Virus record (IMG/VR): IMGVR_UViG_3300024518_003885
Span: 1-25,121 of that record
DNA: 25,121 nt
Reading direction: 5' to 3' (one strand)
From: a virus
The position numbers and the translations under genes were made by a program. Below the pieces are notes generated by a model. That model worked only from the letters and a program-made list of their open reading frames with translations, was not told where the DNA came from and did no database searches. This document shows, piece by piece, positions 1-8,056 of the stretch. The number at the start of each line of letters is the position of its first letter. Position 1 is the first letter of the stretch.

Positions 1-1792
1 CCTGCGCGCCCTGCAGGCCGCGCCCGCTCGCCGCGGGATCGTCGCCGCTCTGCAGGTTGGCGGCGGTAAGACGCTCATTGGCCAGCTCGCGCCGATGGCC
101 TTGGCGATGAGCACGCGCACCGACCGCACGATCCCCCAGCGCCCGCTAAACCTCGTCCCCGCGCCGCTCCTGCGGCAGTGGGCGGATAAACACCGCGAGT
201 GGTCGGCGTTCTATCGGCTCGCGCCCCTGCGGCCCGAGTACGTGATCAGCCACGACCAGCTGAGCCGCCCCGACGCGTCCGACCTCCTCGACCGCCTCGC
301 GCCCGACGTGCTCGTCATCGACGAGGCGCACGCGTTCAGGAACCCGAACGCCGCCCGCACGCGGCGGCTGATCCGCTACATCGTCGCCAACCCGACGACG
401 CGGGTGATCGCGATGACGGGATCCCTCGGCGCCGACACGCTGCGCGACTTCGCCCACCTCCTCGAACTCGCCCTCCGTGAGGGCGCGCCGATCCCCCTGA
501 ACGATCACCTCCTCGGCCGGTGGTGCGCGGCCCTCGACCACCGCGGCGAGGCCGAGCGATCCGACTGGACGGCGATCTGGCCTGTCGTGCGGCAGTTCGG
601 CGGCCGCGAGGGCGAGCGCCCTGGCGCCCTGAAGTGGGACTTCGCGCGGCCCTCGATTGACCAGCGCCAGGCCCTCGGCCGGGCGGCCTACGGTCGCCGC
701 CTGCGCTCGACGCCGGGCGTGATTGTGTCGACGGGCTCGGTGTGCGGCGCCGGCCTGCGCGTGCGCTTGTGGCGACCGAGGCCGCCCGACGTGATCACCG
801 CCGCCCTCGCCGAGCTGCTCGCCGCCTGGCGACTGCCTGACGGCGTCGAGCTGGTCGACGCCCTCGAACTCGATCGGCATCGCCGCACGTTGAGCAGGGG
901 GTACTACAACCGCTGGCGGTGGCCCGACTGCTCGGCCTGCGACGGCCGCGGCGATCTACCGGGGCCGCCTGGCGACGCCTTACCGCCCGACGTCTGTTGC
1001 CCAACCTGCGGCGGCCTCGGCCGCCTCGTCGACGACGAGTGGATGGAAGCTCGCCGGCAGTGGTCGGCCGCCGTTCGCAACGCCCTCGAATATCAAGCGC
1101 GCGCCGGGTTCGACTCGCCCGCGCTGATCGCCCGCGCCGCCGCCGAGGGCCGCGTCGGCAACGACCTGCTCGCGACGTGGGGCCGGTGGGCGGCGGTCAA
1201 GGATCGATACCGCCCCGCACCGCCGTCGGAGGTCGTCTGGTTGCCTGGCGCGCGGTCGTGGCTGGCGCGGTCGATCCGCGCGTGGGTTGATCGGGTTGCC
1301 CCTCGCGAGTACGAGGCCGACACGCCGCCCCCGACGGGCGCTGACGCCGCCGAGGGCGGCCCCCCGGCGCGTGGGCTCGTCTGGTTCGAGACAAAGGGCG
1401 TGGAGGCCGCCTGCGGCGATGCGCTCGGCGTGGGATCGGTGTACGGCGCCGGCACCCAACAACCCCGCGCCGGCGTCAACGTGCCGGCCTTGTCGCGCCG
1501 CGTGCACGGCACCGGCGCCGATAGCCTGACGCCGTGGTGGCACTGCCTCGTCGTCGAGCCCGTCGCCAGCGGTCAACAATGGGAACAGCTGATCGGCCGC
1601 CCCCACCGGCCCGGCCAGCTCGCGCCGCTTGTGCGGATCGACGTGTTCTGCCCTACGTGGGTTGGCCGTCGCGCCCTTGAAGAGGCGATCGCGAAGACCG
1701 AATTCCTACGCGGCCCCGGCGGCGTCGGCGACTTCGCCAAGTTGATCGTGGCCGACTTCGAACCACCCCTTGAACTGGAGATCCCCTCATGA
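1..1792 (+). CDS. SF2/SNF2-like DNA helicase, 5' end cut by window
   Basis: The reading frame is open from base 2, so the gene starts before the window; 596 residues are visible. SF2 helicase motifs appear in order: a Q-motif-like LRALQ at residue 1, Walker A (QVGGGKT, visible residues 18-24), DEAH box (107-110), motif III TGS (139-141), and a motif VI-like QLIGRPHRPGQ (529-539), which resembles the SNF2 'GRxHRxGQ' form. Between the two helicase lobes lies a DnaJ-like zinc motif, CxxCxGxG at 310-317 paired with CxxCxGxG at 333-340. The enzyme would couple ATP hydrolysis to translocation on DNA, probably at phage replication forks or during recombination, given the clamp and polymerase genes downstream. 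The stop overlaps the next start as ATGA. ATPase family membership is confident; the exact subfamily and substrate are inference. Confidence 0.88.
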   Translation, partial: LRALQAAPARRGIVAALQVGGGKTLIGQLAPMALAMSTRTDRTIPQRPLNLVPAPLLRQWADKHREWSAFYRLAPLRPEYVISHDQLSRPDASDLLDRLAPDVLVIDEAHAFRNPNAARTRRLIRYIVANPTTRVIAMTGSLGADTLRDFAHLLELALREGAPIPLNDHLLGRWCAALDHRGEAERSDWTAIWPVVRQFGGREGERPGALKWDFARPSIDQRQALGRAAYGRRLRSTPGVIVSTGSVCGAGLRVRLWRPRPPDVITAALAELLAAWRLPDGVELVDALELDRHRRTLSRGYYNRWRWPDCSACDGRGDLPGPPGDALPPDVCCPTCGGLGRLVDDEWMEARRQWSAAVRNALEYQARAGFDSPALIARAAAEGRVGNDLLATWGRWAAVKDRYRPAPPSEVVWLPGARSWLARSIRAWVDRVAPREYEADTPPPTGADAAEGGPPARGLVWFETKGVEAACGDALGVGSVYGAGTQQPRAGVNVPALSRRVHGTGADSLTPWWHCLVVEPVASGQQWEQLIGRPHRPGQLAPLVRIDVFCPTWVGRRALEEAIAKTEFLRGPGGVGDFAKLIVADFEPPLELEIPS

Positions 1793-2220
1793 CTGACACC
1801 ACGACCGCCGCCAAGGCGCCACGCCGGGCCGGCCTGCTCGGCCTGCAGGTCAACTCTGCCGAGCGGCGGCGATTCAACGCCGACGCGTTCGGCGAGGGCA
1901 AGGGGATCACCGAGTGGATCCGCGACGTGCTGCTCGACGCCGCCCGCCGTCGAGCCAACCCGCCCGACCCGCTGCCGATCCCGCTGCCGCCGTACCTCGG
2001 GCCACGGCCGCGAGGGCGGCAGCGGTTGCGCGTCGAGGATCGCCGCACCCTGCAGGAACGCGTCGGCCTGACGGCCGCCGAGCGCGGCAAGATCGAGACC
2101 GCCGCCAGGCGCCCCCGCACGCCCGGCAGCAAGGGCCGCAACGCCTCGCGGTGGGCGCGCGCCGTCCTTTACGCCGCGATCGGCGAAGTGCGCGGCCTCA
2201 CCTCGACGGGGCCGCGATGA
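1789..2220 (+). CDS. Tandem ribbon-helix-helix-like DNA-binding protein
   Basis: A basic 143-residue protein starting on the ATG that overlaps the helicase stop; a GGAG lies 8 nt upstream. Residues 17-53 read like an RHH unit: a short beta segment (LLGLQVN), an S-A-E-R helix start, then ITEWIRDVLLDAA. A second, weaker copy at about 88-131 has T-A-A-E-R followed by ASRWARAVLYAAI; W43/W122, R45/R124 and VL47-48/126-127 align. A proline-rich linker (55-78) separates them. RHH proteins usually bind operator DNA as dimers, so one chain with two units could act as a single-chain dimer. Its position suggests a transcriptional regulator of the operon or a relaxosome/replication accessory factor. The fold is inferred from sequence pattern only. 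Confidence 0.6.
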   Translation: MTDTTTAAKAPRRAGLLGLQVNSAERRRFNADAFGEGKGITEWIRDVLLDAARRRANPPDPLPIPLPPYLGPRPRGRQRLRVEDRRTLQERVGLTAAERGKIETAARRPRTPGSKGRNASRWARAVLYAAIGEVRGLTSTGPR

Positions 2221-2408
2221 AGATCGCGGCCGCCATCGCGCTCGGCGTCGTCGTCTGGTCGTGGGGACTCCACACCGGGATCCGCGTCGTGCGGCGCCGG
2301 ATCGTCCACCACTACCGGGCGCAGGGCCTGTCGACCGAGGCCGCGGTTCGAGCGACACGCGACATCCTGCGCGGCCGAGGGCCGTGGCCACCCCTTGACA
2401 ATTACTGA
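2217..2408 (+). CDS. Small membrane-anchored protein, unknown function
   Basis: A 63-residue protein beginning at an ATG that overlaps the preceding TGA (ATGA). Residues 4-18 are a short hydrophobic stretch (AAAIALGVVVWSWG), followed by a basic segment (RVVRRRIVHHYR) and a predicted amphipathic helix (STEAAVRATRDILRG), so an N-in or N-out single-pass membrane peptide is plausible. The last codons (LDNY) contain the TTGACA of the candidate promoter for the next gene. No family is recognised. Coupled translation and consistent codon use support it as real. Confidence 0.55.
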   Translation: MKIAAAIALGVVVWSWGLHTGIRVVRRRIVHHYRAQGLSTEAAVRATRDILRGRGPWPPLDNY

Positions 2409-2424
2409 TCCCCGATAGTAGAGT
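2395..2424 (+). promoter_or_regulatory. Candidate sigma70-type promoter
   Basis: A perfect TTGACA (2395-2400) is followed after 18 bases by TAGAGT (2419-2424, four of six TATAAT positions). It sits in an AT-richer pocket of very GC-rich DNA, 66 bases ahead of the clamp-like gene. The -35 overlaps the end of the preceding gene. The spacing is at the long end of the usual range, so this is a candidate only. Confidence 0.45.
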
Positions 2425-2428
2425 CCCC

Positions 2429-2446
2429 CCGTCGATCTTTCGACGG
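2429..2446 (+). promoter_or_regulatory. Perfect 7-bp inverted repeat just after the promoter
   Basis: CCGTCGA-TCTT-TCGACGG is a perfect seven-base-pair palindrome with a four-base gap, beginning five bases after the candidate -10 box, where a transcription start would lie. It could be an operator for a dimeric repressor (the RHH-like protein upstream is an obvious candidate) or a 5' UTR hairpin. Downstream, TTCAA recurs at 2447, 2455 and 2471 before the AGGAG ribosome site (2481-2485). Confidence 0.45.
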
Positions 2447-2490
2447 TTCAACTGTTCAAACGTGCAAAGATTCAATCGCCAGGAGCCCAC

Positions 2491-3549
<1,059 letters not shown>

Positions 3550-3556
3550 GGGGGCG

Positions 3557-3599
3557 CCGGCGTCGGGGGTGGGGAAGCCCCCGGCGTCGGTTGTCTTCG
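3557..3599 (+). terminator. Rho-independent-type terminator after the clamp-like gene
   Basis: A 13-bp stem with two G-U pairs joins CCGGCGTCGGGGG (3557-3569) to CCCCCGGCGTCGG (3578-3590) across an eight-base loop, followed by the T-rich TTGTCTTC. It lies seven bases after the stop. The T tract is imperfect, so termination may be partial, letting the polymerase gene be read through. Confidence 0.6.
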
Positions 3600-3609
3600 C
3601 CGCCGACGT

Positions 3610-3666
3610 TGTCGGTCGAGGGCTCGGGGGGCATTCAGCCACCGGGGGGCCACCGCTCGACCGACA
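3610..3666. repeat. 11-bp perfect inverted repeat with 35-base G/C-rich loop
   Basis: TGTCGGTCGAG (3610-3620) and CTCGACCGACA (3656-3666) are exact reverse complements. The 35-base interval contains two G6 runs (around 3626 and 3643). It lies in the 194-base spacer between the clamp-like gene and the ssDNA-binding candidate. It may be a protein-binding site, an RNA hairpin or an origin-like element; none of these is shown. Confidence 0.5.
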
Positions 3667-3743
3667 TCGCCGCCAGCGAAGGCGGGCCGGCATTCCGCCG
3701 GCGCAAAGAGTCAAAGAGCGCAAAGCGCAAAAGGAAGGATAGA

Positions 3744-4310
3744 ATGGGTGTATTTGGGAAAATGTCGACCGAGACCGCGACCGGCGCGAGCCGCTGGTTC
3801 AGCGAGGGCGAATACCTCTGTCGAGTGCGGCGCGCGCCGTTCTTCCAGAGTCAACAGGGCAAGGGTAACTGCGTGGCGATCGAGGTCACGATCGTCGAGA
3901 CCGTCGTCGCATATGAGGCCGGCCGCGCGTGCTGGATCAACGGCGAGATCCTCGGGGTGAGCAACGCGCCCGGCGAGGTGTGCAGCACGGTCCTACTGCT
4001 CGAACGTCAACAGCCGGCGATGGCGAACTTGAAGGGCTTTCTGCTCGGCGCGAGCGGGTTGACCGAGGCGACGATCATTCAAATGCACGCCGACCAGCAT
4101 AGCCTCTCCGTCGGCGATCCGGCCACGGCCGCGAAGGCGTGGGAAGCCTTCGCCGAGCGGTGCACCGATGGCGAGGGCACGGCCCTCGCCGGATCGTTCG
4201 TCACGGCGCGCGTGCAGCGGATCAAGAAGAAAAACGGCGAGCCCTTCACGCGTTGCGTTTGGGAGGTGCCGAAGGCCGAGCTGGTCGCGAAGCACCAGGA
4301 GGCCGCCTAG
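3744..4310 (+). CDS. DUF669-like phage protein, candidate ssDNA-binding protein
   Basis: A 188-residue protein with a strong AAGGAAGGA ribosome site (3730-3738) before its ATG. The leader just upstream is unusually purine-rich, with repeated CAAAG units. The N-terminal pattern (F-G-K-M-S ... F-S-E-G-E-Y-L-C-R-V ... Q-S-Q-Q-G-K-G-N-C-V-A-I-E-V-T-I) is the layout seen in phage DUF669 and similar OB-fold proteins encoded next to family A polymerases, which are thought to bind ssDNA. A middle helix region contains NLKGFLLGASGL, and a basic strand VTARVQRIKKKNG (about 155-167) precedes an acidic/basic tail. Placement between clamp-like protein and polymerase supports a replication-fork role. No catalytic residues are seen. 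Function is inferred from pattern and context. Confidence 0.55.
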   Translation: MGVFGKMSTETATGASRWFSEGEYLCRVRRAPFFQSQQGKGNCVAIEVTIVETVVAYEAGRACWINGEILGVSNAPGEVCSTVLLLERQQPAMANLKGFLLGASGLTEATIIQMHADQHSLSVGDPATAAKAWEAFAERCTDGEGTALAGSFVTARVQRIKKKNGEPFTRCVWEVPKAELVAKHQEAA

Positions 4311-4468
4311 CCTTTCGCGCGCGGCTGACGGTGGGCGGGTTGTTGTTTGAGTTCCACCAGCCGCCAGCCTCGCGCCCTCACCTCGCCGCCGGGTGGCAGC
4401 GGCAACGGGGATCAACGAGCGGCCCCGCGCTCGCCCCACCCCACCCCCTCGACCTCAGGACCGCCACT

Positions 4469-6931
4469 ATGATCCGCATTGGATTCGACACAGAAACGCA
4501 CCTCATTCGACGCGGGCGCCTCGCGCCGCGCATGGTCTGCCTTTCGCTCGCGGGGTGGAACGCTGACGCCGCCGACGGGTGGCTCGTCGACACCGGCGCC
4601 GTCAACGGCACCGACGGCCCTGACGAGCGGTGGATACCCTGGCACGCCGACGGCCGCGCCGGCTGGTCGGCGCTGCTCGTCGGGGCCAAGGCCGTCGCGA
4701 CCTATCGCCAGCTGATCGCCGACGCCGCCGGCAACGGCGGCCCGACCCCGCGCACCGGTGGCGCGCCGTTCGGCGTCGAGCTGGTCGCCCACAACGCGCC
4801 GTTCGATCTCGCCGTCACGGCCGAGGCCGCCGCCGTCCACCCCGCCAGCGCCGGGCCGATCCTCGTCGAAACGCTCGCCGCGATTGAGCGAGGCTCAATC
4901 CGCGACACCCGGATCCGCGAGACACTGATCGCGATCGCTCACGACCAGCTAAAGAAGGCGCGCCACGGGTACTTCAGCCTCGCCGGCCTCGTCGATCGAT
5001 ACCTCGGCATGGATCGCAGCGCGGAGAAGGGCAAGGCCTCGACGTGCGAGGTGTGCGGCGGGAGTGGACAGATTGACACGCCGGCCGAGGCGCGGGCGAT
5101 TCAGGACACAATGACCGGCGGCCTCGCCGATGCCGTCGCCGACCTCCTCGCCTGCGGCCCGTGCGAGGGGTTCGGCACCGTCGGCCCCTGGCGCCTGCGC
5201 TATGCGCAGCTCGACGGCGTGCCGTTCGATCAGTGGCCGGCCCGTGCGGTGCGCTACGCGCTCGACGACGCCGTCGACGCCCTGCGCGTATGCGAGGCGC
5301 AGGACGCCGCCCCCGAGACCGCTGTCGGGCCGCTCACGGTCGCCAGCGGCCCCCTCGACGACGCCACCGCCGGCCGCCTCGTCGTCGACGAGATCCCTCA
5401 GCTGCGCGCGGCGTTCGGTTTTCACCTTATGGCCGCCCGCGGGGTGTGCGTTGACGCGCCCCGCACCGCCGCCCTCGATGCCGTCGTCACCAAGATCGCG
5501 GCCGAGGCCGCCGAGGTCGGCGTCAGGGCGGGATTCATCCGAGGCGCCGACGGGATCGCCACCGCCGACCCCGATCAGAAACGCGCGCGCCCCGGATCGG
5601 GGTGCGTTGCCGCCAAGCACGCGCTCGTCAGCGCGGCCTACGCCGGCGACCCGCCGCGCAATGACCCTACCGACATCGAGAAGGCCAAGGCCGCCGTCGA
5701 GGGCCGCGAGCCCGTCGGATCGGTGTGCGCCGATCGCGACGTGCTGCTGAGCACGGGCAACGCCGACCTCATCGCCTACGCCGAGGTGGGCGCGTCGTTG
5801 ACGCTCGCGAAGACCTACGTCCCGATCCTGCGCGAGGGGGTCGCCCTCGGGCCGGTCGACGGCGTTGCCGGGCCCTGCGGCCCGATCACCTCGTCGCCGA
5901 ACGTGCTCGTCGCGACGGGCCGCTGCTCGTGGGGCAAACCCAACTGGACGAATCCACCGCGCGACGGCGGGTTTCGCGAGTGCGTTGTACCTCGCCCGGG
6001 GCACGTATTCCTGGCGGCCGACTGGGGGCAAGTCGAGCTGAGAACGCTCGCTCAGGTGTGCTTGTGGGAGGGGTTCGGCGACTCGCTCGCGCGGGCCTTC
6101 ATCGAGGGCCGCGATCCCCACGCCGAGTTCGGTGCCGACCTCCTCGGGATCTCGTCTGAAGATATGGCCGCGCGCCTCGCCGCCGGCGACCCGCTCGCGA
6201 AGTCGCGCCGCCAGGTGGCCAAGGTCGCCAACTTCGGATTCCCGGGCGGGATGGGGGCCGAGCGGTTCGTCGCGCATGCCAGAAAGCAGGGCGTGATCCT
6301 GCACGACGATCGCGAGAAGGCGATCGGCGTGGCGTGGCAGTTGCACGCCGCCTTTCGCCAGAAGTGGCCCGAGGTGTTGCCGTACTTCGCGTGGGTCGGC
6401 AAGCGCACCGGCACCCGCGACGACCCCCGGCGGTTCGTCGCTCGGCAGTACGTCAGCGGCCGCCTGCGCGGCGGGGTCGGCTATTGCGACGGGTGCAACA
6501 CGTATTTCCAAGGGCTCGCCGCCGACGGCGCCAAGGATGTCGTCTGGCAGATCGCGGCGTGCACGTACTGCGGCACGGCGCCGAGGCATATGCCGCCGGC
6601 CGAGGCCGCCGCGGCCGTCGAGGCGCTGCGCGGTGCGCGCCAAGTGCTCTTCCTGCACGACGAGAATATCTTGGAGGTGCCCTGCGGCGACGGATCGGCG
6701 CGGTATCCGCTCGACCTCGACCACCTCACCGCCGCCGCCGATGCGCTGACGGGGATCATGGTCTCGACAATGGAGACTGTCTACACCCCCGACATCCCCT
6801 CGACGGCCGAGGCCGCGGCAATGCTGCGGTGGGTGAAAGGCGCCGACGAGAAGCGCGACGACCTCGGCCGCTTGTGGCCCGTCGACCTCCCCGACGGCGC
6901 CGTGCTCGCCGCGGTGGCGGTGGCGTCATGA
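4469..6931 (+). CDS. Family A DNA polymerase with 3'-5' exonuclease
   Basis: An 820-residue polymerase, starting at the ATG where the exonuclease fold begins; AGGA lies eight bases upstream. The DEDD exonuclease residues are intact: D7/E9 (FDTET), D113 (HNAPFDL) and Y263/D267 (YALDD). Polymerase motif A is DWGQVELR (D518), motif B runs R581-xxx-K585-xxx-F589 as KVANFGFPGG, and motif C is H730-D731-E732. The Tyr that follows the motif B Phe by four residues in E. coli Pol I (Y766) is Gly593 here. Two four-cysteine motifs interrupt the fold: C193/C196/C229/C232 inside the exonuclease (both halves CxxCxGxG-like), and C673/C676/C698/C701 between motifs B and C. There is no 5' nuclease domain. The 158-base leader (4311-4468) holds only weak inverted repeats. 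It is the replicative polymerase of this phage. Confidence 0.95.
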   Translation: MIRIGFDTETHLIRRGRLAPRMVCLSLAGWNADAADGWLVDTGAVNGTDGPDERWIPWHADGRAGWSALLVGAKAVATYRQLIADAAGNGGPTPRTGGAPFGVELVAHNAPFDLAVTAEAAAVHPASAGPILVETLAAIERGSIRDTRIRETLIAIAHDQLKKARHGYFSLAGLVDRYLGMDRSAEKGKASTCEVCGGSGQIDTPAEARAIQDTMTGGLADAVADLLACGPCEGFGTVGPWRLRYAQLDGVPFDQWPARAVRYALDDAVDALRVCEAQDAAPETAVGPLTVASGPLDDATAGRLVVDEIPQLRAAFGFHLMAARGVCVDAPRTAALDAVVTKIAAEAAEVGVRAGFIRGADGIATADPDQKRARPGSGCVAAKHALVSAAYAGDPPRNDPTDIEKAKAAVEGREPVGSVCADRDVLLSTGNADLIAYAEVGASLTLAKTYVPILREGVALGPVDGVAGPCGPITSSPNVLVATGRCSWGKPNWTNPPRDGGFRECVVPRPGHVFLAADWGQVELRTLAQVCLWEGFGDSLARAFIEGRDPHAEFGADLLGISSEDMAARLAAGDPLAKSRRQVAKVANFGFPGGMGAERFVAHARKQGVILHDDREKAIGVAWQLHAAFRQKWPEVLPYFAWVGKRTGTRDDPRRFVARQYVSGRLRGGVGYCDGCNTYFQGLAADGAKDVVWQIAACTYCGTAPRHMPPAEAAAAVEALRGARQVLFLHDENILEVPCGDGSARYPLDLDHLTAAADALTGIMVSTMETVYTPDIPSTAEAAAMLRWVKGADEKRDDLGRLWPVDLPDGAVLAAVAVAS

Positions 6932-7434
6932 CGAGATCGACCGGCCACCTCGACCGCTCGGCGCTCGACCCCCGCGAGCTGGCTGGCCTGCTCGATGCCG
7001 GGATCCGTCCGATCCCCGAGTGGCCCGGCTACTACGCCACCGCCGGCGGCGACATCCTCAGCGCCCGTCGCGGCGTGCGGGTGGTTCGGTTGAAGACGAC
7101 CGCCCACCCGCGCACCGGCCACCTCAAGGTCAAGCTGTATCGGGCCGGCCTGCCGCGAGGCCGCGACGTGGGCGTGCACCGCCTCGTCTGCCTCGCCTGG
7201 CACGGGCCGCCGCCGCCTGGCGAGGGTCGAACACTGCACGCCGACGACGATCCGACGAACAACCGCCCGGGCAACCTGCGGTGGGGCGATCAGGTGGCCA
7301 ACAACGGCGACCGCCGGGCCGCGGCCGTGGCCGCCGCGCCCGCACCGACGGGGCGGTTCGCCGCCCTCGAACGCGTGCAGGCCTTCGCCGGCGCGCTCGG
7401 CGTCTACGTCGCCGATCCTCGGTGGGGGTTCTAG
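6928..7434 (+). CDS. NUMOD4-HNH homing-type endonuclease
   Basis: A 168-residue protein starting on an ATG that overlaps the polymerase stop (ATGA). Residues 28-47 (IPEWPGYYATAGGDILSARR) fit the NUMOD4 DNA-recognition module. The HNH nuclease follows: VHRLVCLAWHG (H84), LHADDD (H104), TNN (N112) and NLRW (N116), matching the usual VHRLVA..F...V.H.DG...NN...NLEW pattern. A short Ala-rich stretch and a C-terminal helix (about 140-168) follow. Such enzymes make site-specific breaks and often act as selfish elements near replication genes. The tight coupling to the polymerase gene suggests it is settled in the operon rather than a recent insertion. Confidence 0.88.
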   Translation: MTRSTGHLDRSALDPRELAGLLDAGIRPIPEWPGYYATAGGDILSARRGVRVVRLKTTAHPRTGHLKVKLYRAGLPRGRDVGVHRLVCLAWHGPPPPGEGRTLHADDDPTNNRPGNLRWGDQVANNGDRRAAAVAAAPAPTGRFAALERVQAFAGALGVYVADPRWGF

Positions 7435-7700
7435 TGGCCCGCCTGCCGCACTTCCTGCCCGACAAGGCCCCCGGCGTGGCCGATGCTGACGCCGCGCGCG
7501 GCCTGCGCTGGCTACGTCGCCGCGGCCGTGCCGACGGCCGCGAGCTGGCGGCGTTTTGGCGCGACCGCCTCGGCCTCACCCGTGGCCAAGGCTACGCCGC
7601 CGCGCGCATCCTGCGCACGCTGCCGGGCGTCGTCTACACCCCACCCCCGGGCGGGTGTCGCGACGGCCCCGGGATCTACGACGCCGGGGGCCGACCGTGA
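7434..7700 (+). CDS. Small basic protein, unknown function
   Basis: An 88-residue protein starting at GTG that shares a base with the HNH stop (TAGTG); a G5 tract lies six to seven bases upstream. No family is recognised. The central part (GRADGRELAAFWRDRLGLTR, then a helix YAAARILRTLPG) looks like two or three short helices, so a small helix-turn-helix-type DNA binder is possible. The C-terminus is Pro/Gly-rich. The 4-base GTGA overlap with the next gene and its codon bias support that it is translated. Confidence 0.5.
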   Translation: MARLPHFLPDKAPGVADADAARGLRWLRRRGRADGRELAAFWRDRLGLTRGQGYAAARILRTLPGVVYTPPPGGCRDGPGIYDAGGRP

Positions 7701-8056
7701 CGCGGTGGCGGTGGCGCGGCGAGGGCTCGCCGTGCACGGTGCGCGGTTGCGCCGAGCTGCGCACCGTCGGCCCGGCCGTGCACCACGACGGCCCGGGCCC
7801 GGCGCCGCCGATAGGGATCAGCCCCGTCGCCGGCGAGCCCGGCGCACCGGCGTCGGGCTGGCGGTGCGCCGCCGGCCATGAGGGGTGGATCCCCTCGGGC
7901 GAGTGCGCCGTCGACCTCGCCGACTTCGCCACCCTCGACGACTTCGCCGCGTGGATTGAAGCGCGCACCCTGGCGGCCGCTGACGGCGCCGAGGGGGTCG
8001 GATCATCACATCGCACCGACGCCCCCAGCCGTGGCCGCCGTGGGGGTAACAATTGA
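7697..8056 (+). CDS. Small Cys/His-containing protein, possible zinc finger
   Basis: A 119-residue protein starting at GTG in a GTGA overlap with the preceding gene. It carries C13-x4-C18 and C57-x3-H61-x8-C70, enough to bind one zinc. An acidic helix-like segment (DLADFATLDDFAAWIEARTL) follows, then a Ser/Arg/Gly-rich tail. No family is recognised. Its last codons contain the GTGGGGGTAAC element that serves as ribosome site for the downstream TTG start. It might be a zinc-stabilised DNA- or protein-binding accessory of the replication module; that is speculation from context. Confidence 0.5.
   Translation: MTRWRWRGEGSPCTVRGCAELRTVGPAVHHDGPGPAPPIGISPVAGEPGAPASGWRCAAGHEGWIPSGECAVDLADFATLDDFAAWIEARTLAAADGAEGVGSSHRTDAPSRGRRGGNN
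8040..8052 (+). repeat. GTGGGGGTAACAA element, copy 1 (ribosome site of the resolvase)
   Basis: The 13-base motif is directly followed by the TTG start at 8053, so its G5 run sits six bases upstream as a ribosome-binding site. Identical 13-mers occur on the opposite strand at 13799-13811 and 22798-22810. Confidence 0.6.

Noticed and set aside
146-880. Long open frame on the opposite strand of the helicase gene
   Set aside because: Composition-driven shadow in GC-rich DNA; it conflicts with clear helicase motifs on the + strand and shows no recognisable domain.
4139-4468. Upstream extension of the polymerase frame before the ATG at 4469
   Set aside because: The extension overlaps the preceding gene by 172 bases, is Arg-rich and unlike any exonuclease N-terminus; AGGA and the conserved fold start favour 4469.
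4311-4468. Possible terminator before the polymerase gene
   Set aside because: GGCT-GGTGG/CCACC-AGCC pairing is interrupted, has a long loop and no T tract; not strong enough to list.
4949-6724. 591-codon open frame antisense to the DNA polymerase
   Set aside because: The + strand encodes all polymerase and exonuclease motifs; the antisense frame is Arg/Gly/Val-rich with no domain, as expected of a GC-skewed shadow.
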